In this document: piece after piece, positions 24,428 to 32,121 of the stretch
Numbering within the stretch: the stretch's first letter is position 1
Layout: every line of letters starts with the position of its first letter
DNA from: Chitinophaga pinensis
GTDB taxonomy: Bacteria > Planctomycetota > Phycisphaerae > Phycisphaerales > SM1A02
Direction of reading: 5' to 3'
Length of the DNA: 32,121 bases
Assembly (NCBI GenBank): GCA_943329105.2
Contig: CALQCP020000003.1
Coordinates: 1 to 32,121 of the forward strand
Made by a program: the position numbers and the translations under genes
Notes under the pieces: generated by a model
What the model saw: only the letters and a program-made list of their open reading frames with translations
Database searches by the model: none
Told to the model about the DNA's origin: nothing

Positions 24428-26320
24428 ATGTGCGGCATAATCGGATTCAACGGTCAGTTTTCCCGAGTAGACTTGCTTGCTGGGCTAGAGATTATGCGCC
24501 ACCGGGGGCCAGATGACAGTGGACTGTGGATAGATCCTTCTAAAAACGTGGGGCTCGCCCATGCGCGACTCTCCATTATCGATCTCTCTCCGCTTGGCCA
24601 CCAGCCGATGGTTGACCCTACAACGGGCACACAACTTGTCTTCAACGGCGAGATTTACAACTATCGTGAACTTCGGGCTCAGTTGGAGGCTCGGGGCCAC
24701 ACTTTCCGGGGCCATTCGGACACAGAAGTTTTGCTGCACATGTATCTCGAGCATGGGTCGGAGATGCTCTCTCGGCTCAACGGCATTTTCACCGTTGGTA
24801 TTTGGGATCCGCGGACGGCATCCCTCACCATCGCCCGCGACGCTCTCGGTGTCAAGCCGCTTTACTTCGCCGAGTCGCCACGCGGCATTGCATTCTGCAG
24901 CGAGATCAAGGGACTGCTCCATCTAGTTCCTGAAGCTCGGGAACTAGACCCAGCCGCTCTCCACCGGTACCTCACATTTCTCTGGTGCCCCGGCGAAGGT
25001 ACACCTCTTAAAGCAGTTCGCAAAGTCCTCCCTGGTGAAGCGCTGCAGATCTCTGATGGCCGCATTCAGCGCCGTTGGTCGTGGTACCAACTGCCAATCT
25101 TCCGCGGCGTAATGCAGGACCTTGATGAAGGCGAAGCGATCGCCGGTACCGCTCAGGCGGTGCGCACGGCAGTACACCGTCAGATGGTTGCAGATGTTCC
25201 TGTCGGAGCGTTCCTGTCCGGCGGTCTTGATTCAAGCGCGATAGTCGCATTTGCCCGAGAAATCGACCCAAACCTTCGCTGCTTCACGATCGAGGCCACA
25301 GGCGGACAGGAAGCCGGCGAAACCGACGACCTGCCGTACGCCCGCCGCGTTGCGAAACACCTGGGTGTGCCACTTGAGTGCGTTCGCATCGATGCGGCGC
25401 GGATGGCATCTGACTTAGAGTCAATGGTTGCCCAGTTGGATGAACCGTTAGCCGATCCAGCGCCGCTCAATGTCCTCTACATCAGCCAACTTGCGCGTCA
25501 GAGCGGTATGAAGGTTCTGCTCTCCGGAGCTGGCGGCGATGACCTGTTCACTGGTTACCGCCGGCACCGTGCGATCCAAGCTGAGCGGCTGTGGAGTTGG
25601 TTACCCTCGTCAGCTCGCCACATGTTAGAACGCGCGACCGCATCGCTGGATCAGCGCCGAGCCTCGTCGCGACGCTTCGCGAAGTTGTTCCGCGGAGCAG
25701 GTCTGACCGGGGACCAGCGTATAGCGAACTACTTTTCATGGGCCAGCAATGCAGACATTCTCGCGTTGTACTCCCCTGCGATGCGTGAGGCGGTACGTGG
25801 TATTGATGCGCTCGCGCCCATGACAGACTTTATCGCCCCACTGCCGCGTTCGGTGTCCGCCGTCGATCGAATGCTTGCTTTGGAACAGCGCTTTTTCCTG
25901 CCTGACCACAATTTGACCTACACGGACAAGATGTCGATGGCAGTCGGTGTCGAGGTCCGAGTGCCGTTCCTCGACCTTGAGTTGGTGGACTTCGCGGCGC
26001 GCATCCCGGCTCGCTTCAAGCAGCGTGGAGCTGTTGGAAAGTGGGTGTTCAAGCGGTCAATGGAGCAGTATCTGCCGCGCGAGGTGATTTATCGTCCGAA
26101 AGCAGGATTCACAGCACCCCTTCGCCGTTGGATGCAAACAGAGTTGCGTCCAATCGTTGGCGACTACCTCTCGTCCGACAGTCTACGCCGCCGCGGGTTA
26201 TTTGACCCCACCGCGGTGTCTATGTTGGTCGAGGCGAACTTAGCTGGACGCGTCGATGCTAATCACACGATACTTTCACTTCTTTGCATCGAAATTTGGT
26301 GTCGACGCTTTATTGATTGA
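24428..26320 (+). CDS. Asparagine synthase (glutamine-hydrolysing) family amidotransferase
   Basis: 630 aa, typical of AsnB. Met is followed directly by the catalytic Cys2 of the class II glutaminase domain (MCGIIGFNGQ). RHRGPDDSG, HARLSIIDLS and FNGEIYNYRELR follow. The synthetase domain has the pyrophosphate loop FLSGGLDSS (from residue 263) and late motifs KMSMAVGVEVRVPFLD and PKAGFTAPLRRWM. The enzyme takes the amide nitrogen of glutamine and transfers it to an ATP-activated carboxylate. As first gene of a polysaccharide operon it may amidate a uronic-acid sugar or another cell-surface carboxylate rather than make free asparagine; both are possible. The next gene begins at or just after its stop, implying translational coupling. 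Confidence 0.92.
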   Translation: MCGIIGFNGQFSRVDLLAGLEIMRHRGPDDSGLWIDPSKNVGLAHARLSIIDLSPLGHQPMVDPTTGTQLVFNGEIYNYRELRAQLEARGHTFRGHSDTEVLLHMYLEHGSEMLSRLNGIFTVGIWDPRTASLTIARDALGVKPLYFAESPRGIAFCSEIKGLLHLVPEARELDPAALHRYLTFLWCPGEGTPLKAVRKVLPGEALQISDGRIQRRWSWYQLPIFRGVMQDLDEGEAIAGTAQAVRTAVHRQMVADVPVGAFLSGGLDSSAIVAFAREIDPNLRCFTIEATGGQEAGETDDLPYARRVAKHLGVPLECVRIDAARMASDLESMVAQLDEPLADPAPLNVLYISQLARQSGMKVLLSGAGGDDLFTGYRRHRAIQAERLWSWLPSSARHMLERATASLDQRRASSRRFAKLFRGAGLTGDQRIANYFSWASNADILALYSPAMREAVRGIDALAPMTDFIAPLPRSVSAVDRMLALEQRFFLPDHNLTYTDKMSMAVGVEVRVPFLDLELVDFAARIPARFKQRGAVGKWVFKRSMEQYLPREVIYRPKAGFTAPLRRWMQTELRPIVGDYLSSDSLRRRGLFDPTAVSMLVEANLAGRVDANHTILSLLCIEIWCRRFID

Positions 26321-26332
26321 CCGATCTCTATC

Positions 26333-26336
26333 AGGA
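26333..26336 (+). promoter_or_regulatory. Possible Shine-Dalgarno (AGGA) for the methyltransferase
   Basis: AGGA lies four bases before ATG 26341. The spacing is short, but the TTG alternative at 26317 has no comparable motif, so this tips the start choice. Confidence 0.3.
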
Positions 26337-26340
26337 ACTC

Positions 26341-27174
26341 ATGAAGAGCACCGCGGATCCAGCACCTGGGGCAGAAACCAAGCATGCTGTCCGTGATTTT
26401 TGGAATCAAGCATCGTGCGGAGAAGATCTCTATCTCAGCGCACTTGATGTCGCGGGATTCGATGCGCACATGCGAAAGCGATACGAGTTAGAACCATACA
26501 TTGCTGACTTTGCGAAATTCTCATCGTCGCGAGGAAAGCATGTGCTCGAGATCGGCGTTGGCATTGGTGCTGATCATCAGCAATTCGCTCAAGCCGGAGC
26601 GCATCTCACGGGGATCGACCTAACTGAACGGGCAGTGCTTCGGACAACCGAACGATTCCGACTCAACAACCTTAACTCGGACTTGCAAGTCGGCGATGCA
26701 GAGCATCTACCTTTCCTCAACAACACATTTGATTTGGTTTACTCTTGGGGGGTTATTCACCACAGCCCTAATACACTTGCAGCAGTGCGGGAGATTGAAC
26801 GCGTTTTGCGCGTAGGTGGCGTTGCTCGTGTAATGATCTACAACTATTGGAGCATGATTGGTTTGATGCTCTGGCTGCGCTATGCGTTGCTGCGCGGGCG
26901 GCCATGGCAGGGTCTCACACAGATGTACTGCGAGCACCTCGAGAGTCCGGGCACAAAGGCATACACGCCCTCGCAGGCTAGGGAGATGTTCTCGATATTC
27001 AAGTCATGTACCGTTAATACGGTGATGACACACGGGGACCTACTTGAGGGTCAAGCAGGTCAGCGCCACCAAGGAATTCTGCTTTTATTAGCACGAAAGG
27101 TTTGGCCGAGGTGGCTAATCCGCCGCCTAGCACCAAGGGCTGGTCTTTTCATGCTTATCGAAGCCTACAAATAG
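26341..27174 (+). CDS. SAM-dependent class I methyltransferase
   Basis: About 277 aa from ATG 26341. Motif I is VLEIGVGIGADHQQFA (near residue 68), with LTGIDLTERAV, then VGDAEHLPFLNNTFDLVYSWGVIHHSP and EIERVLRVGGVARVMIYNYW, the usual Methyltransf_11/25 order. A hydrophobic stretch after motif III (MIGLMLWLRYALL) may contact the membrane or a lipid-linked substrate. The track's TTG 26317 overlaps the asnB stop (TTGA) and is a real alternative. ATG 26341 is preferred for its codon and an AGGA four bases before it. Likely O- or N-methylation of a sugar or glycan end; the acceptor is not deducible. The codons are more AT-rich than those of the core genes. Confidence 0.88.
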   Translation: MKSTADPAPGAETKHAVRDFWNQASCGEDLYLSALDVAGFDAHMRKRYELEPYIADFAKFSSSRGKHVLEIGVGIGADHQQFAQAGAHLTGIDLTERAVLRTTERFRLNNLNSDLQVGDAEHLPFLNNTFDLVYSWGVIHHSPNTLAAVREIERVLRVGGVARVMIYNYWSMIGLMLWLRYALLRGRPWQGLTQMYCEHLESPGTKAYTPSQAREMFSIFKSCTVNTVMTHGDLLEGQAGQRHQGILLLLARKVWPRWLIRRLAPRAGLFMLIEAYK

Positions 27175-27178
27175 ACCA

Positions 27179-29350
27179 ATGAAACAAATCCTCCAATCCC
27201 TAAAAACCGGCATCACCGAAGTTGCCGAAGTCCCATGCCCCGCCGTTCGGTCTGGGCAGCTCCTCATCCGCTCGTCCCGAACACTCGTCTCTGTCGGCAC
27301 CGAGCGCATGCTTGTGGAATTTGGAAAGGCTGGTTGGATCGCAAAGGCCCGCCAGCAGCCAGACAAGGTTCGGATGGTGCTCGACAAGATCAAAACCGAT
27401 GGGCTTTTGCCGACGTTTGAGTCGGTCATGAACAAGCTGGATCAGCCGCTTCCCCTCGGTTACTGCAACGTCGGACGGGTCATGATCACGGGAGGTGGCG
27501 TCGCCAACTTTGAGATCGGGGATCGAGTGGTGTCTAATGGCAAGCACGCCGAGGTGGTCAGCGTGCCCGTGAACCTGTGCGCACGGGTCCCAGAAGGCGT
27601 CTCCGATGACGAGGCAGCATTCACAGTGCTCGGTGCGATCGCACTACAGGGCATCCGTCTTGTACAGCCGACGCTTGGCGAGGCAGTTGTGGTCACTGGT
27701 CTCGGCCTTATTGGTCTGGTGACGGTGCAACTTTTGCGTGCACATGGCTGTCGCGTGTTAGGACTCGACTTCGATCCAGCAAAACTAGAGTTAGCACGGT
27801 CGCTCGGAGCAGAAACCGTCGACTTATCCGCGGGCCAAGATCCAGTAGCCGCAGCGCAGGTCTTCTCGCGCGGCCGAGGTGTCGACGCCGTAATCATTAC
27901 CGCATCAACCAAGAGTAACGAGCCCGTGCATCAAGCGGCGCTCATGTGCAGGAAGCGCGGTCGCATCGTTCTCGTAGGCGTCACAGGTCTTGAACTTTCG
28001 CGCGCAGATTTCTTTGAGAAGGAACTCACCTTCCAAGTTTCGTGCTCTTACGGCCCGGGGCGCTATGACGCTAGTTATGAGGAGAAGGGCAACGATTACC
28101 CGGTTGGCTATGTCCGTTGGACGGAACAGCGCAACTTTGAAGCAGTGCTGGACATGATGGCTGATGGTCGCCTGAATGTGAAGCCGTTGGTGTCACATCG
28201 TTTCGCCATCACCGAGGCAGAACAGGCCTACGAGTTGGTCGGCGGCGGTGGTCCATCGTTGGGCATTTTGCTTCAGTACCCCGACCAAACTGCAAAGACA
28301 GATGCGCAGGTCCGTGAGCAAACGGTGTCACTCGCTAACAGTACTGACGGAAGCCAAACAATTGACAGATCAGTTGATTGGGAACCCTCAACGGCCACAG
28401 TCGCGTTCATTGGCTCAGGTAATTATTCCACTGCCGTGCTCATCCCAGCGTTCAAGGCAGGCGGTGCGCGCATGAAGACAGTCGCGTCTGCTGGTGGTGT
28501 GAGCGGCGTCCACGCTGGCCGAAAATTCGGCTTTGAGGCCACAACTACTGACACCGCAAGCGTATTCGCTGACCCCGCGATCAATGCTGTCGTCATCACG
28601 ACGCGCCACGACAGTCACGCATCGTTGGTTTGCAAGGCACTCCGAGCAGGCAAACACGTGTTTGTTGAAAAGCCATTGGCGCTACGCCTTGATGAGATTG
28701 CAGACATTCAACAAGCACATGCAGAGGCACGGGCAGCAGGTGGTAACCCGATCGTCATGGTTGGCTTTAACCGGCGGTTCGCCTCTCAGGTGCAGCGCAT
28801 TCATCAACTCCTTCGTGGCGTGACAGGTCCGAAGAGTTTTATTATGACAGTCAATGCCGGTGCCATTCCCGCTGAGCACTGGACACAGGATCGCCAATCA
28901 GGCGGTGGGCGCATTGTTGGTGAGGGTTGCCACTTCATCGACCTCATTCGTTTCTTGGCAGGTTCACCTATCTCGGCAATTGATGTGTGCACGATGGACT
29001 CCGGCACGGGCGACACTGTTTCGATTCAACTGGCCTTCCATGATGGGTCGATCGGCACCGTGCACTACTTTGCTAATGGCACCAAGGCGTTCCCCAAGGA
29101 GCGGCTTGAGGTGTTCGCTGCGGGCCGCGTGTTGCAGCTAGACAATTTCCGTAAATTGCGAGGCTTTGCTTGGCCGGGATTCCGAAAGATGAATCTATGG
29201 AGCCAAGACAAGGGCCAGAAGGCCTGCGCTAAAGCATTCATCGATGCAGTTCAAGAAGGACGTGGCTCCGCCCCCATCCCATTTGAAGAGATTATTGAGG
29301 TCGCCAAGGCGAGTATTGAGGCGGCCGACTTTCCGAGGAACCGACCGTGA
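27179..29350 (+). CDS. Bi-domain oxidoreductase: MDR (zinc-alcohol-dehydrogenase-like) fused to Gfo/Idh/MocA
   Basis: 723 aa with two complete NAD(P)-binding modules. Residues 1-360 are a medium-chain dehydrogenase, with a Rossmann motif VVVTGLGLIGLVTVQLL at about 170. The Cys/His set that binds catalytic zinc in classical alcohol dehydrogenases is not apparent near the N-terminus, and the structural-zinc Cys cluster is missing. After a linker, residues about 404-723 are Gfo/Idh/MocA-type: VAFIGSGNYSTAVLIPAF, VVITTRHDSHASL, VFVEKPLAL with the conserved Lys498, and GGGRIVGEGCHFIDLIRFL. Such fusions recur in surface-polysaccharide loci and probably modify a nucleotide sugar, but the reaction is not established. 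It begins 4 nt after the methyltransferase stop and overlaps the next gene by 4 nt (GTGA). Confidence 0.9.
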   Translation: MKQILQSLKTGITEVAEVPCPAVRSGQLLIRSSRTLVSVGTERMLVEFGKAGWIAKARQQPDKVRMVLDKIKTDGLLPTFESVMNKLDQPLPLGYCNVGRVMITGGGVANFEIGDRVVSNGKHAEVVSVPVNLCARVPEGVSDDEAAFTVLGAIALQGIRLVQPTLGEAVVVTGLGLIGLVTVQLLRAHGCRVLGLDFDPAKLELARSLGAETVDLSAGQDPVAAAQVFSRGRGVDAVIITASTKSNEPVHQAALMCRKRGRIVLVGVTGLELSRADFFEKELTFQVSCSYGPGRYDASYEEKGNDYPVGYVRWTEQRNFEAVLDMMADGRLNVKPLVSHRFAITEAEQAYELVGGGGPSLGILLQYPDQTAKTDAQVREQTVSLANSTDGSQTIDRSVDWEPSTATVAFIGSGNYSTAVLIPAFKAGGARMKTVASAGGVSGVHAGRKFGFEATTTDTASVFADPAINAVVITTRHDSHASLVCKALRAGKHVFVEKPLALRLDEIADIQQAHAEARAAGGNPIVMVGFNRRFASQVQRIHQLLRGVTGPKSFIMTVNAGAIPAEHWTQDRQSGGGRIVGEGCHFIDLIRFLAGSPISAIDVCTMDSGTGDTVSIQLAFHDGSIGTVHYFANGTKAFPKERLEVFAAGRVLQLDNFRKLRGFAWPGFRKMNLWSQDKGQKACAKAFIDAVQEGRGSAPIPFEEIIEVAKASIEAADFPRNRP
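29333..29337 (+). promoter_or_regulatory. Shine-Dalgarno (GAGGA) for the epimerase gene
   Basis: GAGGA lies inside the end of the preceding gene, nine bases before the GTG at 29347. It decides the GTG start and the 4-nt overlap with the upstream gene. Confidence 0.5.
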
Positions 29351-30450
29351 AGACAGTGCTTGTTGACATCATCGCCGGAGCGCGACCAAATTTCATGAAG
29401 ATCGCGCCCATCATTCATGCCATTGAAGCGCGGAAAGCGCAGGGCGGCCCGGTGCGATTTCGGCTTGTGCATACCGGACAGCATTACGACGAAAAGATGT
29501 CCGGCGACTTCTTCAAGCAGCTCGGCATCCCCGCACCAGATGTGAATCTTGAGGTCGGCTCAGGCACGGCCGCCGAGCAGACTGCTGGCATCATGATCGG
29601 GTATGAGAAGTTGCTTACCGAGCGCAAGCCGGACCTTTGCCTGGTCGTTGGTGACGTCACATCCACTATGGCATGCGCCATTGCAGCGCAAAAACTTTGG
29701 GTAAAGGTTGCCCACGTGGAGGCTGGTATCCGCTCAGGTGATTGGTCGATGCCAGAGGAGATCAATCGACTGGTCACCGATTCGATTACCAATATGTTCT
29801 TCACCACAAGCGAAGTGGCAAACGAAACATTGCGGCGTTCAGGTGTGCCAGAATCCGCGATTCACTTTGTGGGCAACACCATGATCGACACATTGCTATC
29901 GAACATGGATCGATTGCGGCCGCCGCCGTTCTGGGCCGAGCATGGCCTTGAGGCGGGAAAATATTTTGTGATGACGCTGCATCGACCAGCCAATGTTGAC
30001 TCGGGGAACACCTTCCAACGCATGCTTGACGCCATCTCGGCGGGCACTCGCGGCGAGAAGGTTGTGTTCCCGGTGCATCCGCGTACCGCGAAGACCATTC
30101 GCGATGGCGCCAAGGTCCCTGCGAATATTCTCTTGGTGGATCCGCAGCCTTATCTTGAATTTAACTACATGGTGAAGCACGCCAAGGCAGTCATCACAGA
30201 CTCGGGCGGAATTACTGAGGAAACCACCGTCATGGGCGTGCCGTGCATGACGCTTCGGAGCAGTACTGAGCGACCTGAGACCGTTACCCTTGGCACTAAT
30301 GAGTTGTTAGGAATCGATCCCGCTGCGCTTGGTCCGGCGCTGAACCGCCTATTTGCGGGCGAGTGGAAGCACGGGTCAGTACCGCCGCTGTGGGATGGCC
30401 ACACCAGCGAGCGAATCGTAGAAATCTTGGAGCGGGTATTAGCTGCCTGA
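29347..30450 (+). CDS. UDP-N-acetylglucosamine 2-epimerase (non-hydrolysing), WecB family
   Basis: 367 aa with a GTG start preceded by GAGGA. The family signatures are GARPNFMKIAPI, RLVHTGQHYDEKMSG, LVVGDVTSTMACA, HVEAGIRSGDWSMPEEINRL and DSGGITEETTVMGVPCMTLR. The enzyme interconverts UDP-GlcNAc and UDP-ManNAc through a 2-acetamidoglucal intermediate; the acidic and His active-site residues are in the quoted segments. Related FnlC/WbjD enzymes act on 6-deoxy sugars such as UDP-L-FucNAc precursors, and the operon partner at 32071 resembles WbuB (an L-FucNAc transferase), so the exact sugar is open. It overlaps the upstream gene by 4 nt and the downstream gene by 1 nt. Confidence 0.93.
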   Translation: MKTVLVDIIAGARPNFMKIAPIIHAIEARKAQGGPVRFRLVHTGQHYDEKMSGDFFKQLGIPAPDVNLEVGSGTAAEQTAGIMIGYEKLLTERKPDLCLVVGDVTSTMACAIAAQKLWVKVAHVEAGIRSGDWSMPEEINRLVTDSITNMFFTTSEVANETLRRSGVPESAIHFVGNTMIDTLLSNMDRLRPPPFWAEHGLEAGKYFVMTLHRPANVDSGNTFQRMLDAISAGTRGEKVVFPVHPRTAKTIRDGAKVPANILLVDPQPYLEFNYMVKHAKAVITDSGGITEETTVMGVPCMTLRSSTERPETVTLGTNELLGIDPAALGPALNRLFAGEWKHGSVPPLWDGHTSERIVEILERVLAA

Positions 30451-32069
30451 TGCACGGCCCCGCTGCGATGCTCCGGCTTTGGCACACCGTGCGTCACCTG
30501 AAGTTTGTACAGGTGTACGGGAGGGCGCGCTTTCGGTTGGCGCGGCCCCGACCGGACATGAGTCCCGCGCCAGCCGTGCGACTTCATGACGGATCTTGGG
30601 TGATGCCCGCTGCGCGCCGTGCGAGCATGGTTGGTCCATCGACACTGCGGTTGCTCTATGTAGAACGTTCGGTTGACAGTTGCGGCTGGGACGACCCCTC
30701 CATTGCAAAGTTGTGGAGGTACAACCTTCACTACTTCGACGACTTGCTCGCGGATGGCGCATCCACGCGCACCACTTGGCATCGGGCATTCATGTCGCGA
30801 TGGGTCCGGGAGAATCCGCCAGCTTCGGGCACCGGTTGGGAGCCTTATCCGACCTCGCTTCGTATTGTCAATTGGGTGAAGTGGACACTTGCTGGAAATG
30901 ACTTGCCGGTTGAGTGTGTTCAAAGCCTAGCCATTCAGGCGCGTTGGCTCCGTCAGCGTTTGGAATGGCACCTCCTTGGAAACCACCTGTTTGTAAATGC
31001 GAAAGCGCTGGTGTTTGCTGGGTGTTTCTTTGATGGCCCGGAGGCCGACGCATGGCTAGCCGAAGGGTTATCGATTCTCCGCGTTCAGATTCCAGAACAG
31101 ATCCTTGCTGATGGTGGGCAATTTGAGCGCAGTCCGATGTACCACGCGTTGGCGCTTGAGGACATGTTGGACCTTGAGAACCTTGCACGAATGTTCCCCA
31201 CTCGTTCCGTCAGTTGGCGTGGCATGGTTCAGGACCGCATCGCATCAATGCGTCATTGGCTTGGCGTGATGTGCCATCCGGATGGTGAGGTCTCGTTTTT
31301 CAATGACAGTGCAATTGGTGTTGCACCGGCTCCCGCAGAATTGGACGCCTACGCACAGCGCCTCGGTCTGGGAGTCATTCCACAGCTCGGTGATGGATGC
31401 ACCCTCCTCGCTGAAAGTGGTTTCGTGCGCATGCAGGCGGGCCCCGCGGTGGTGATCGCTGACGTTGGTCCGGTTGGCCCTGACTATTTGCCGGGGCACG
31501 CGCACGCGGACACGCTTTCTTTCGAACTCTCCTTGGATGGCAAACGCGTCTTGGTGAATTCCGGAACCTCGGAGTATGGCATCGGTGCTGAGCGCCTACG
31601 CCAGCGTGGGACAGAGGCGCACAACACTGTTACGGTCGGCGGCCACGATTCCTCCGAGGTGTGGGGCGGCTTCCGCGTCGCACGCCGTGCCCAGCCGGTT
31701 GACCGAGTAATCAACTCCGATGGGGACCCGATTTGCGTGTCTTGTTCGCACGATGGGTTTGCGCGGCTTGCTGGGCGTCCGATCCACCGCCGCGACTGGA
31801 CACTTACGCCAACGGGCCTGACGGTGACCGACACGATCGTTGGTCCCGGTGAGGGTCGCTCATTTTGGCACTGGATGCCAGGTATCCACGTGTTGCCGGG
31901 ATCCCCGATCGCGCTTGCCGACCGTTCCTTGCGCGTTTCAGTGAATGGCGCAGTGTGGTCGACCGCCTCCAGCACCTGGCATCCGGAATTTGGCGTCTTG
32001 ATGTCTAATGAACGTTCGTGCGCGGAATTTTCCGAACGCAGCTGCACCGTTTGCTTGGACTGGACCTGA
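30450..32069 (+). CDS. Heparinase II/III-family protein without signal peptide
   Basis: 539 aa from ATG 30450, which overlaps the epimerase stop (TGATG). The track's longer start at 30363 lies inside the epimerase gene. The N-terminal half is the helical toroid (LWRYNLHYFDDLL, WEPYPTSLRIVNWVKW, EWHLLGNHLFVNAKAL, GGQFERSPMYHALALEDMLDLENLA). The C-terminal half is the beta-sandwich (LPGHAHADTLSFEL, VNSGTSEYGIGAERLRQRGTEAHNTV). The Asn, Tyr and His residues used for catalysis in polysaccharide lyases are present in NHLFVN, SPMYH and GHAHAD. No signal peptide or membrane segment is seen, so it should be cytoplasmic and sits among biosynthetic genes. A role in modifying or proofreading the growing glycan is inference; it is not called a degradative lyase. 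Confidence 0.9.
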   Translation: MHGPAAMLRLWHTVRHLKFVQVYGRARFRLARPRPDMSPAPAVRLHDGSWVMPAARRASMVGPSTLRLLYVERSVDSCGWDDPSIAKLWRYNLHYFDDLLADGASTRTTWHRAFMSRWVRENPPASGTGWEPYPTSLRIVNWVKWTLAGNDLPVECVQSLAIQARWLRQRLEWHLLGNHLFVNAKALVFAGCFFDGPEADAWLAEGLSILRVQIPEQILADGGQFERSPMYHALALEDMLDLENLARMFPTRSVSWRGMVQDRIASMRHWLGVMCHPDGEVSFFNDSAIGVAPAPAELDAYAQRLGLGVIPQLGDGCTLLAESGFVRMQAGPAVVIADVGPVGPDYLPGHAHADTLSFELSLDGKRVLVNSGTSEYGIGAERLRQRGTEAHNTVTVGGHDSSEVWGGFRVARRAQPVDRVINSDGDPICVSCSHDGFARLAGRPIHRRDWTLTPTGLTVTDTIVGPGEGRSFWHWMPGIHVLPGSPIALADRSLRVSVNGAVWSTASSTWHPEFGVLMSNERSCAEFSERSCTVCLDWT

Positions 32070-32070
32070 C

Positions 32071-32121
32071 GTGCACATTCTCTTCCTCACTGACAATTTC
32101 CCGCCCGAGGTCAACGCGCCA
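32071..32121 (+). CDS. Glycosyltransferase family 4, WbuB-like (partial, truncated by window end)
   Basis: Seventeen codons are visible from a GTG one base after the heparinase-family stop. The translation, HILFLTDNFPPEVNAP after the start, is the typical N-terminus of WbuB-like GT4 glycosyltransferases: first beta strand, then the PPE loop. The enzyme transfers a sugar, in E. coli O26 L-FucNAc, from a nucleotide donor to a lipid-linked acceptor. The frame remains open at the window edge. It confirms that the operon continues, and it is too short to appear in the ORF track. Confidence 0.75.
   Translation, partial: MHILFLTDNFPPEVNAP

Noticed and set aside
30165-30923. 252-aa minus-strand frame across wecB and the heparinase-family gene
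   Set aside because: It spans two well-supported plus-strand genes and has no family resemblance.
1-32121. CRISPR array, insertion sequence, integron attC site, prophage or toxin-antitoxin module
   Set aside because: No regularly spaced repeats, transposase or integrase motifs, attC core sites, phage genes or paired small toxin-like genes were seen on either strand.

Overview
The window looks like a chromosomal segment from a planctomycete, most likely of the class Phycisphaerae. The grounds are the dockerin-like C-terminal tags of the type NGADLGxLLGAW on secreted proteins, a large PVC-type propeller/HEAT/cytochrome c protein, an oversized signal peptidase I, and a GC-rich, alanine-rich gene set. 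This is inference from protein style; there is no rRNA gene to confirm it.

Layout. Bases 1-400 hold no gene but contain a strongly self-complementary 56-nt element. A rightward block follows: rmuC (DNA maintenance), gcvP (glycine cleavage P-protein), a RicT/PSP1-family protein with an RG-rich tail, and a signal peptidase I with a large insert. Two leftward genes of unknown function come next (a secreted 685-aa protein and a membrane-anchored protein of about 559 aa). A rightward FG-GAP/VCBS repeat protein with a dockerin-like tail and a 94-aa hypothetical follow. Then comes a divergent pair for GDP-L-fucose synthesis (fcl leftward, gmd rightward), a secreted C-type-lectin-like protein with the same dockerin-like tag (leftward), a Tat-exported BBE-type FAD oxidoreductase (rightward), and a 1244-aa PVC heme protein (leftward).

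From about 22.7 kb the base composition becomes visibly more AT-rich and gene spacing opens up. A leftward membrane protein with a transglutaminase-like Cys-His-Asp set sits at this edge. A tightly coupled rightward operon then runs off the window: an AsnB-type glutamine amidotransferase, a SAM methyltransferase, a fused MDR/Gfo-Idh-MocA oxidoreductase, a WecB-type UDP-GlcNAc 2-epimerase, a heparinase II/III-fold protein without a signal peptide, and the first 17 codons of a family-4 glycosyltransferase. This is a surface-polysaccharide locus; the nearby fcl/gmd pair could supply GDP-L-fucose to it.

Two cross-cutting observations stand out. Most genes that begin a transcription unit have a TAnnnT hexamer ending only 7-12 nt before the start codon, as expected for leaderless or nearly leaderless mRNAs. 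The polysaccharide operon contains enzymes normally thought of as degradative (heparinase fold) or cofactor-dependent (zinc MDR) in forms that suggest biosynthetic use. I found no CRISPR array, tRNA, rRNA, insertion sequence or integrase.
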